From: Bacteroidota bacterium
GTDB taxonomy: Bacteria; Bacteroidota; Bacteroidia; Bacteroidales; WCHB1-69
Assembly (NCBI GenBank): GCA_023459435.1
Contig: JAEWUL010000227.1
Coordinates: 1 to 6,379 of the forward strand
Length of the DNA: 6,379 nt
Direction of reading: 5' to 3'
Positions 1 through 5,838 of this stretch are shown here, one piece after another. Under the pieces are notes generated by a model, which was not told the DNA's origin, ran no database searches, and saw only the letters and a program-made list of their open reading frames with translations. The translations under genes were made by a program, and so were the position numbers. Numbering within the stretch: position 1 is the first letter of the stretch; every line of letters starts with the position of its first letter.

Positions 1-1
1 C

Positions 2-733
2 TTCTACTCCACCTGCTTTGGAGCCGGATTTAAAATGGCCCCATTACAAACTTTAACCTATTATAATGCCATTGCCAATAACGGAAGAATGGTAAGGCCC
101 ATGTTTGTAAAATCGATCTCCGGTAATGATGGAGTGGTTCAAATATTTGACACGGAAGTGATTCGGGAGCAAATCTGTTCTCCGGAAACATTAAGAAGAG
201 CTAAAAAATATCTACAGGCTGTTGTAACCGGTGAACATGGAACCGCACGAAGATATGCCAATTATGTTCCCTTATTTGCAGGAAAAACAGGTACCCGTGA
301 CATTTGGGATCCTACTACAAACTCCTATCTGAAATCAAGAAACAGTGCCTCCTTTTGTGGATATTTCCCTGCTGATAATCCAAAATATACCGTAATCGTG
401 TATTTATACAACATTGCCAAAATGAGTGGTGAAGCAGTGGATGTGTTTGCAAATATTGCTCAAAAAATTATGAATATTGAAAACTACTCTACCCTCAAAG
501 AGTACCAAAAACCCTCTACAGCTCCAGTTTCACCTTTCCAGACAAAAGTGAAAGAGAATCCAATTAATGCTTCCAATATTATGTCCCATTTAATTGGAAT
601 GAATGCTTCTCAAGCTCTTTTTGAACTTACTAAGTTGGGGTATAAGGTGGATATTGAAGGGAAAGGTGTAGTAAAACAAGTTACTTTTAAAGGTAAAAAC
701 CATATTCAGTTAACGCTGAGGACCGGAGGATAA
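2..733 (+). CDS. ftsI: FtsI-type class B penicillin-binding protein (peptidoglycan D,D-transpeptidase), C-terminal part, 5'-partial
   Basis: The 3' end of a septal transpeptidase that crosslinks peptidoglycan stem peptides on the outer face of the cytoplasmic membrane. The frame is open from base 2 with no start, so the N-terminal anchor, the catalytic SxxK and the SxN motif lie upstream of the window. Visible are the PLQTLTYYNAIANNG segment typical of this family and the third active-site motif KTGT (AAA at 284). A proline-rich linker then leads to a C-terminal PASTA domain of about 45 residues (GMNASQALFELTKLGYKV, from about 599 to the stop). A single C-terminal PASTA domain is common in Bacteroidota FtsI. 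The next gene is murE, as in canonical dcw clusters. A Met codon at 35 lies inside the conserved core and is not the true start. The family call is secure; naming it ftsI rather than another class B PBP rests partly on gene order. Confidence 0.93.
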   Translation, partial: FYSTCFGAGFKMAPLQTLTYYNAIANNGRMVRPMFVKSISGNDGVVQIFDTEVIREQICSPETLRRAKKYLQAVVTGEHGTARRYANYVPLFAGKTGTRDIWDPTTNSYLKSRNSASFCGYFPADNPKYTVIVYLYNIAKMSGEAVDVFANIAQKIMNIENYSTLKEYQKPSTAPVSPFQTKVKENPINASNIMSHLIGMNASQALFELTKLGYKVDIEGKGVVKQVTFKGKNHIQLTLRTGG

Positions 734-800
734 TACCTCCTATCATGTTGTTGTTCATATGCGCTCTTCTCCAAACCATTAACTTTATTAAATCAAAATC
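734..800 (+). other. ftsI-murE intergenic spacer
   Basis: This 67-bp gap is the longest between genes in an otherwise tightly packed region. A 5-bp inverted repeat (GGAGG 725-729, CCTCC 736-740, 6-nt loop) straddles the ftsI stop codon, but no T tract follows, so it does not look like a terminator. TAACTTTA at 780-787 is a one-mismatch match to the Bacteroidota -7 consensus TAnnTTTG, but no TTTG-like -33 box is suitably placed. I see no convincing control element here. Confidence 0.4.
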
Positions 801-2267
801 GTGAATACACTAAAAAATCTTCTTTCCGGAATCAAAAATTACCAATTATGGGGCAATGCAGATTTGGTTATTGCTGATATTCAATTTGATAGCAGAAAAG
901 TTTCATTTTCACCGAAAGGTAGTACCATGTATATTGCTCAAAAAGGGACACAATCGGATGGGCACCAATTTATCGATTCTGCTATTGAAAGAGGAGCAAC
1001 TACGATTGTATGTGAGGTGTTGCCTGAAAATTATTACAGAGATATCACCTGGGTTGTTGTAGAAAACAGTGCGGTTGCTTTAGGGTTGATCGCTAGCACA
1101 TTCTATGATGATCCATCCAAAAAAATCAAACTGATTGGAATAACAGGTACAAATGGGAAAACGACAACAGTTACTTTGTTGCATCAACTATTTATGGACT
1201 TAGGATATCCAACGGGGCTTCTATCAACCATCGTAAACAAAATTAATGAACGCACCATTCCTTCAACCCATACCACTCCTGATGCGATCCAATTGAACCA
1301 TTTATTACATGAAATGGTGTTATCTGGTTGTGAGTTCTGTTTTATGGAAGTGAGTTCGCACGCTATTGTTCAACACCGGATTGAGGGAATCCAATTTACC
1401 GGTGCTGTTTTTAGTAATATTACGCATGATCATCTCGACTTTCATCACACGTTTGCCAACTACATTGCTGCCAAAAAGACGTTATTTGATCAGCTTCCAA
1501 AAAATGCTTTTGCCTTAACCAATATTGATGATAAAAATGGTCTTGTAATGGTTCAAAATTCAAAAAGCACTATTTATACGTATAGTATGATGACTGGAGC
1601 TGATTTTAAAGGAAGAATCATTGACAACAGTTTTGAAGGGTTACAGGTAAGCTTCAACAACACTGAAGTATACTTCAGGTTGTGTGGGAAATTCAATGCA
1701 TACAACCTGTTAGCTATTTATGGAATCGCTAAACTACTGGGCATTTCTGACGAGGAGTTGCTTCCCAAAATGAGTAAACTGGAGGGGGCAACCGGGAGAT
1801 TTCAGGTATTAAAAAACAACAAGGGAACAATAGGGATTGTAGATTATGCACACACTCCTGATGCCCTTAAAAATGTGTTATCCACTATTAAAGAGATTAC
1901 ACAAAATAGCGTGGAAGTGATCACCATTGTTGGTTGTGGTGGAGATCGTGATGCCTTAAAAAGACCTATCATGGCTGAAACGGCCTGTCAGTATAGTAAC
2001 AAAGTGATCCTTACATCTGATAACCCCAGGAGTGAAGATCCCTATGAGATCCTTAAACAAATGGAAGCGGGCGTACCTGTGGCATTTAAAAGAAATGTTC
2101 TTCAGATTGAAAACCGAAGAGAAGCAATCAAAACAGGTGCACTAATGATTCAGGATGGAGGGGTTTTGCTTATTGCAGGCAAAGGACACGAAACGTATCA
2201 GGAGATCAATGGGGTAAAACACCATTTTGATGATTATGAAGAATTAAAAAACAATTTTAACAATTAA
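801..2267 (+). CDS. murE: UDP-N-acetylmuramoyl-L-alanyl-D-glutamate--2,6-diaminopimelate ligase (MurE)
   Basis: Cytoplasmic Mur ligase that uses ATP to add meso-diaminopimelate to UDP-MurNAc-L-Ala-D-Glu. The 488 residues match the usual MurE length and all three domains are present. The N-terminal UDP-binding domain carries IQFDSRKV (27-34). The central ATPase domain carries the P-loop GTNGKTT (116-122), STHTTPD (155-161), MEVSSHA (182-188), and AAKKTLF (223-229) with the lysine expected to be carbamylated (about K225). The C-terminal domain carries VDYAHTPDAL (347-356), GCGGDRD (378-384), DNPR (407-410) and GKGHETYQ (460-467). DNPR is the signature of diaminopimelate rather than lysine specificity. 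The start is GTG: an in-frame TAA at 789-791 leaves no upstream ATG, and the N-terminus aligns with the family. The leader is A-rich without Shine-Dalgarno. It precedes mraY by 11 bp. Nothing suggests loss of activity. Confidence 0.97.
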   Translation: MNTLKNLLSGIKNYQLWGNADLVIADIQFDSRKVSFSPKGSTMYIAQKGTQSDGHQFIDSAIERGATTIVCEVLPENYYRDITWVVVENSAVALGLIASTFYDDPSKKIKLIGITGTNGKTTTVTLLHQLFMDLGYPTGLLSTIVNKINERTIPSTHTTPDAIQLNHLLHEMVLSGCEFCFMEVSSHAIVQHRIEGIQFTGAVFSNITHDHLDFHHTFANYIAAKKTLFDQLPKNAFALTNIDDKNGLVMVQNSKSTIYTYSMMTGADFKGRIIDNSFEGLQVSFNNTEVYFRLCGKFNAYNLLAIYGIAKLLGISDEELLPKMSKLEGATGRFQVLKNNKGTIGIVDYAHTPDALKNVLSTIKEITQNSVEVITIVGCGGDRDALKRPIMAETACQYSNKVILTSDNPRSEDPYEILKQMEAGVPVAFKRNVLQIENRREAIKTGALMIQDGGVLLIAGKGHETYQEINGVKHHFDDYEELKNNFNN

Positions 2268-2278
2268 AATAATCGGTT

Positions 2279-3538
2279 ATGTTGTATTATTTATTTGATT
2301 GGTTAGATCAGTTTAACTTCCCCGGAGCCGGGTTGTTTCACTACATCTCATTCAGAGCAGCTGCTGCTATCATCCTTTCATTGATGATCACAATGATTTT
2401 TGGAAAAATTATCATCAAAAAACTTCGTCGAAAACAGATTGGTGAAAGCATCAGAGATCTGGGTCTAACCGGTCAGATGGAAAAAAAAGGGACCCCTACA
2501 ATGGGTGGTCTAATCATCATTGCAGCGATATTGGTTCCGGTTATTTTATTGTGCAAAATAGACAACATCTATATCATCCTGATGATTTTCACCACGATCT
2601 GGCTTGGGGCATTAGGGTTTTGGGATGACTATGTAAAAGTATTCAAGAAAAACAAAGAGGGGATCTCCGGGAAAAAGAAACTAATTGGACAGATTATTCT
2701 TGGCCTTATTGTGGGTATCGTTTTATGTTTCCACCCTGATGTGGTCATCAAAGAAAAGAGAGTCACCCCTCAAAATGTACTGATTAACAAAGATCGTGCT
2801 TTTACAATAGAAAATGTACTGGAAAACAACAATGCTTACAGTTTAAGCAAAGCAGAACAGTCTACCAAAACAACAATCCCATTTGTAAAAAACAATGAGT
2901 TTGACTATGCCTGGTTTTCCAGATTATTTGGTGATAAGGATGGGAACTGGACTTTTTTATTCATGATTCCGATCATCATATTCATCATCACCAGTGTGTC
3001 AAACGGAGCCAATCTTACTGATGGACTGGATGGACTGGCTGCGGGAACGTGTGCCATCATAGCTGTTGGAATCGCACTCCTGGCTTATGTGTCCGGGAAT
3101 ACCATCTTTGCGGATTATCTCAACATCATGTATATTCCGAACATCAGTGAAATTGTGATCTTCACGGCTGCTTTAGTGGGAGCCTGTATTGGGTTTTACT
3201 GGTTTAACTGTTATCCTGCACAGGTTTTCATGGGGGATACCGGAAGTTTGGCATTAGGTGGAATTATTGCTGTTTTATGCATTATCATTCGTAAAGAACT
3301 ATTGATCCCCATCCTTTGCGGAATCTTTGTGATACAATCATTCTCAGTGGTTCTTCAGGTGGGATATTTCAAGTATACTAAGAAAAAATATGGCGAAGGA
3401 AAAAGGATCTTTTTAATGGCACCCCTCCATCACCATTACCAGAAAAAAGGATTCCATGAAGCAAAAATTGTTCAAAGATTTATCATTATAGGCATATTAT
3501 TAGTAATCATCACATTAGCAACCTTAAAAGTAAGATAA
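2279..3538 (+). CDS. mraY: Phospho-N-acetylmuramoyl-pentapeptide-transferase (MraY)
   Basis: Integral membrane enzyme that transfers phospho-MurNAc-pentapeptide from UDP to undecaprenyl phosphate, making lipid I on the cytoplasmic face. At 419 residues it is longer than the E. coli protein (about 360) but normal for Bacteroidota. Motifs in order: [10 protein letters not shown] (69-78), WDDYVKV with the catalytic Asp pair (115-121), [10 protein letters not shown] (245-254), [11 protein letters not shown] (318-328) and [10 protein letters not shown] (382-391). About ten hydrophobic segments are visible. The extra length is a polar stretch at about 152-225, after the fourth or fifth membrane segment, that includes [14 protein letters not shown] similar loop occurs in MraY of this phylum. 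Its start lies 11 bp after murE and its stop only 2 bp before the next gene, so co-transcription and probably translational coupling are expected. All catalytic residues are in place. Confidence 0.97.
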   Translation: MLYYLFDWLDQFNFPGAGLFHYISFRAAAAIILSLMITMIFGKIIIKKLRRKQIGESIRDLGLTGQMEKKGTPTMGGLIIIAAILVPVILLCKIDNIYIILMIFTTIWLGALGFWDDYVKVFKKNKEGISGKKKLIGQIILGLIVGIVLCFHPDVVIKEKRVTPQNVLINKDRAFTIENVLENNNAYSLSKAEQSTKTTIPFVKNNEFDYAWFSRLFGDKDGNWTFLFMIPIIIFIITSVSNGANLTDGLDGLAAGTCAIIAVGIALLAYVSGNTIFADYLNIMYIPNISEIVIFTAALVGACIGFYWFNCYPAQVFMGDTGSLALGGIIAVLCIIIRKELLIPILCGIFVIQSFSVVLQVGYFKYTKKKYGEGKRIFLMAPLHHHYQKKGFHEAKIVQRFIIIGILLVIITLATLKVR

Positions 3539-3540
3539 AA

Positions 3541-4098
3541 ATGGCAACTCAAAGAAAATCAATCTATCAGGTATTGGATAAATTTGGTGGCACCGGTGAT
3601 ATGGCTGCTACATTAAACAGCAAACTGATCAAAATTCGTAGTGAAAGTTTAGCGGAGTCTTTAGGCGACTTTGAGAACTCTGCCCATAAACTTGAATTTG
3701 TTAAGACAATCGACGGGATAGACTTTATCAACGATTCCCGCTCCACAAATGCAAATGCGGTGTGGTTTGCCTTAGAAAGTATGAATAAACCTACCATATG
3801 GATTATGAGTATCAGTGATTTGAATGAGATTTCAGAAGAGCTCCTCGATTTAATCCATTCAAAAGTAAAAACCATTGTCATTCAAGGTGTTTACAGTACT
3901 GCTATTTATGATTTCTTTGTCGGTTTAAAAAAAGAGGTCCACTTTAGTATGAATCTGGAAGAAGCCACCAGGAGTGCATTTTACTCCGGAAAATCAGGAG
4001 ATGTGGTGTTATTTTCTCCAGGGGTTGTTAGTAGCGGCATGTTCAGAACCTACAGAGAACGGGGTGATCTTTTCAAAGATGCGGTGGCTCAATTGTAA
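3541..4098 (+). CDS. Stand-alone MurD C-terminal-domain protein in the murD slot (probably not a ligase)
   Basis: This 185-residue protein occupies the place of murD, yet is well under half the usual MurD length (about 440-450). Residues 1-20 match nothing I recognise. Residues 21-46 (MAATLNSKL...ESLGDF) resemble the last helix of the MurD central domain. Residues 49-185 follow the C-terminal domain: HKLEFV (49-54), FINDSRSTNANAVWFALESM (62-81), KVKTIVIQG (108-116), GDVVLFSPG (153-161), YRERGDLFKDAV (171-182). The UDP-MurNAc-binding domain and the P-loop ATPase domain are absent, and only 2 bp separate it from mraY, so they do not survive upstream in another frame. Ligand motifs are altered: the usual NDSKATN reads NDSRSTN, the GG.DKGNDY region reads SISDLNEI, and SPACASFD reads SPGVVSSG. 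The frame is intact with conserved spacing, suggesting selection. I infer a non-catalytic role, perhaps binding or scaffolding, with a complete murD elsewhere. ATG at 3601 is an alternative start. Confidence 0.85.
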   Translation: MATQRKSIYQVLDKFGGTGDMAATLNSKLIKIRSESLAESLGDFENSAHKLEFVKTIDGIDFINDSRSTNANAVWFALESMNKPTIWIMSISDLNEISEELLDLIHSKVKTIVIQGVYSTAIYDFFVGLKKEVHFSMNLEEATRSAFYSGKSGDVVLFSPGVVSSGMFRTYRERGDLFKDAVAQL

Positions 4099-4109
4099 AA
4101 TAAACTGTT

Positions 4110-5201
4110 ATGATAGGGAATAGCTTGAAGACCAATTTTTATACCGGTAAAGTGGTGGTAGTCATCACCATTTTTCTGGCATTATTTTCGATACTTTTAA
4201 TCTTAACAACCAACGGAGCATGGCTTAATCACCTCATTTATATGGGGTTGAGCTTTAGCATGATGTTTCTTTTCTCCAGAATTAGCTACAGAACTCTATC
4301 AGGATTAGCACCTCTTGGCTTGCTGGTTGCTGCTGGGTTATTATTTGCCACCATTCTATTTGGTGGTTCAGATCATAGATCTATCACCCTCTTTGGTGTC
4401 AATTTCCAGACATTCTATATCATTGGTTTTCTCGTTGTTTTTTACATTGCTAAATATTTAGCAATGAGAATCAATAAAGAGCAGGAGCTCACCCAAAATG
4501 AAATCATATATCTATTCTCAATCATCTCCATCTTTTGTGGTGGGGTCTTTTTTGCCAATCAATCTACGGCAATCATCTTGTTTGCCACCTGTATGGTGGT
4601 ATTGTTTATTGCTAAAGTAAAAATCAGATACCTCTTATACTTCACCGGAATTTTGATTCTGGCCGCTTCCCTATTGATTGTAGCAGGAGGAGGTAGAACC
4701 AAGACTCTGAAAAACAGAATCACTTTATGGGCTACCGGAAGTGCCAAGGATGTTCCCGAAGATTATGCCAAACAGGTGATCCTCTCCAAAGCAGCCATGG
4801 AAAGCTCCGGATGGCTCCCTAATAGTGTTGGTCAAGGTGTTGTTAAAGTATCATTGCCGGAGAAGGATAACGATTATATTTTCTCTGTACTGGTTGAAGA
4901 GTTTGGCATTTTAATAGGTCTATTTGTCTTGTTTTTATACCTGGCTTTGCTTTACCAGGCGATGCGGATTGCCCGGAACTCAGAGGGCGCTTTTGGGACA
5001 CTGCTCGCTTTTGGTATCGGATTTTGGTTCTGTGCTCAAGCACTGATCCATATTGGAGTCAACTCCAGCCTCATCCCCGCTACCGGACAAACTTTACCAT
5101 TCATCAGTCGTGGTGGTGTAGCCCTTGTTGTATCAGGTGCTGCAATTGGCATGTTGCTCAATATTGGAAAATCGTTTCCGGATGAAAGTTCCGATTTGTG
5201 A
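4110..5201 (+). CDS. ftsW: FtsW-like SEDS family peptidoglycan glycosyltransferase, short and divergent
   Basis: Multi-spanning SEDS protein, expected to polymerise lipid II at the division site together with the class B PBP encoded at the start of the window. At 363 residues it is slightly shorter than typical FtsW; around nine or ten hydrophobic segments can be counted. Retained features: a SEDS-type FGVNFQTFYI segment (95-104), ANQSTAIILF (149-158), NRITLW (202-207), NDYIFSVLVEEFG (254-266) with the Asp equivalent to the essential catalytic Asp (D255) and the EE pair, and ATGQTLPFISRGG (324-336). Departures: the usual G(A)xRWI segment reads GGSDHRSI (85-92), losing the Trp, and the final SxGG(T/S) motif reads SRGGV. 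It begins 11 bp after the MurD-like gene and ends where the iron-sulfur gene begins. FtsW rather than RodA is inferred from its place in the dcw cluster. Confidence 0.9.
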   Translation: MIGNSLKTNFYTGKVVVVITIFLALFSILLILTTNGAWLNHLIYMGLSFSMMFLFSRISYRTLSGLAPLGLLVAAGLLFATILFGGSDHRSITLFGVNFQTFYIIGFLVVFYIAKYLAMRINKEQELTQNEIIYLFSIISIFCGGVFFANQSTAIILFATCMVVLFIAKVKIRYLLYFTGILILAASLLIVAGGGRTKTLKNRITLWATGSAKDVPEDYAKQVILSKAAMESSGWLPNSVGQGVVKVSLPEKDNDYIFSVLVEEFGILIGLFVLFLYLALLYQAMRIARNSEGAFGTLLAFGIGFWFCAQALIHIGVNSSLIPATGQTLPFISRGGVALVVSGAAIGMLLNIGKSFPDESSDL

Positions 5202-5209
5202 AAAAGCAG

Positions 5210-5217
5210 TACTTTTG
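5210..5217 (+). promoter_or_regulatory. Bacteroidota-type promoter -7 element (TACTTTTG)
   Basis: TACTTTTG fits the Bacteroidota primary sigma factor -7 consensus TAnnTTTG exactly, and is followed by CAA. It lies 25 bp upstream of the ATG at 5243, so transcription would start around 5222-5226 and leave a leader of about 20 nt, typical of the phylum. The -33 TTTG-like box is not clear at the expected 19-21 bp spacing; TTTG at 5195-5198 is too close. The element would give the iron-sulfur gene its own transcription separate from the wall operon, and would exclude the GTG at 5198 as a start in transcripts begun here. Confidence 0.55.
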
Positions 5218-5242
5218 CAATCTATTTTTTAAAAAATCAAAA

Positions 5243-5833
5243 ATGATCAGAAAATTTATACAATGGGGGATTGTCGCTTTTTTCGCTTTTGCGCTTCTGT
5301 TTTTCTCCATTAAACAGTATCAAATCTCTCATCCCCAAAAAACAATAGAAAATAAGATTGACGCTACAGACCTGGTTGACAGCAACACCTTTTCCTGTGA
5401 GGAGATCTCCTGTGGTGCTTGTCCTTCCAGAGAAAACTGTTCAGGCAAAGGGAGTTCAGAATCGATCCCAAAATCAACTGGCTCTGATGATTTTAAAGAA
5501 CCTTCCAGTGATGAATTTATGGATGTTTCTGTTTCGAATGGTGAATTCACAGAGGTTACAGAAGATGAGTTTCTGGATGTTTCCGACACAGAATTTGAAG
5601 AATTTTCAGATTCAACAACACACCATGGGGTTAATCCAACAGAGCAGGGTTTGAAAAAAATGGATATTACCAAATACTACCCCACTTTTATCAGATTTGC
5701 GATCCTTTTTATACTTTTGGGACTGATCAGTATTTTTTATCAGACCAAATGGATCCATTACTTCCGGTACCCAATTCTTTTAGGTTCATTGATCTATTTG
5801 GATTTATACTGGGAGGTTGTCCATGTATTTTAG
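5243..5833 (+). CDS. N-terminal part of a NapH/NosR-type membrane iron-sulfur protein, with Cys cluster and acidic repeats; frame lost near its 3' end
   Basis: A 196-residue frame from ATG 5243; numbering is from this ATG. A first membrane segment (about 7-24) after a basic N-terminus suggests that the following soluble region is periplasmic. That region holds four cysteines spaced C-x4-C-x2-C-x5-C (52, 57, 60, 66), which could bind a metal or cluster. Next come four acidic units (DEFMDVS, GEFTEVT, DEFLDVS, TEFEEFS), then membrane segments at about 149-167 and from 177. The tail TKWIHYFRYPILLGSLIY resembles the opening of Bacteroidota polyferredoxin membrane proteins, whose next residues (GF..GGCPC) occur here in the next frame. 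The last 11 codons (LDLYWEVVHVF) are therefore probably out of frame, and this and the next CDS are likely one gene. GTG 5198 would add 15 residues and overlap ftsW by 4 bp; ATG 5243 is preferred because of the promoter and A-rich leader. The function of the soluble region is unknown. Confidence 0.65.
   Translation: MIRKFIQWGIVAFFAFALLFFSIKQYQISHPQKTIENKIDATDLVDSNTFSCEEISCGACPSRENCSGKGSSESIPKSTGSDDFKEPSSDEFMDVSVSNGEFTEVTEDEFLDVSDTEFEEFSDSTTHHGVNPTEQGLKKMDITKYYPTFIRFAILFILLGLISIFYQTKWIHYFRYPILLGSLIYLDLYWEVVHVF
5510..5611 (+). repeat. Four short acidic repeats encoded in the iron-sulfur protein
   Basis: The encoded segment contains DEFMDVS, GEFTEVT, DEFLDVS and TEFEEFS at intervals of 10, 8 and 8 residues, consensus xEFx(D/E)(V/F)(S/T). 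The matching DNA copies are only loosely similar (for example GATGAATTTATGGATGTTTC and GATGAGTTTCTGGATGTTTC), so the repeats are diverged and better kept at protein than DNA level. They lie in the probable periplasmic loop just after the cysteine cluster. Their role is unknown; a negatively charged spacer or a cation- or protein-binding strip are possible. Confidence 0.6.
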
Positions 5834-5838
5834 TGATG
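5794..5838 (+). other. Apparent frameshift between the two halves of the iron-sulfur protein gene
   Basis: The upstream frame reads SLIY and then LDLYWEVVHVF and stops at 5831-5833. From TTT at 5797 the frame one base back reads FGFILGGCPCILVMFNDLLLF and continues without a stop to the window end. GGCPC in this position, followed by LLLF.SG, is what I expect in Bacteroidota membrane polyferredoxins, so the family sequence crosses from one frame to the other here. One extra T in the TTT run at 5797-5799 would restore a single frame (SLIYFGFILGGCPC). No classical X XXY YYZ slippery heptamer is visible, so a real mutation or an assembly error is likelier than programmed frameshifting. Confidence 0.7.

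Noticed and set aside
725..740. Inverted repeat GGAGG/CCTCC at the ftsI stop codon as a terminator
   Set aside because: The stem is only 5 bp with a 6-nt loop, no T tract follows, and the wall operon normally reads through here.
780..787. TAACTTTA as a murE promoter
   Set aside because: It has one mismatch to TAnnTTTG, and no -33 box is found at the right distance; the nearest TTG triplets are about 26-29 bp upstream.
2732..2953. Polar insertion in MraY (residues about 152-225) as an acquired domain
   Set aside because: A loop of similar size and sequence (IPFVKNNEF) is usual for MraY in Bacteroidota.
3567..3881. Antisense open frame of about 104 codons inside the MurD-like gene
   Set aside because: It lies entirely opposite a gene with clear family similarity, and its translation shows no recognisable motif.
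5198..5200. GTG start for the iron-sulfur protein overlapping ftsW by 4 bp
   Set aside because: The added 15 residues precede a typical start (ATG 5243 with A-rich leader and basic residues before the first membrane helix), and the -7 element at 5210 lies downstream of it.
5225..5236. TTTTTTAAAAAA as a terminator for ftsW
   Set aside because: It has no GC stem or loop and lies between a promoter element and a start codon, so it is better read as an A/T-rich leader.
5329..5673. Antisense and alternate-frame open frames over the acidic-repeat region
   Set aside because: They reflect the biased codon composition of the acidic Ser/Asp/Glu-rich stretch; no start context or family motif supports them.
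5776..5802. Programmed -1 frameshifting in the iron-sulfur gene
   Set aside because: No in-frame X XXY YYZ heptamer or obvious downstream stem-loop is visible; a missing T is simpler.
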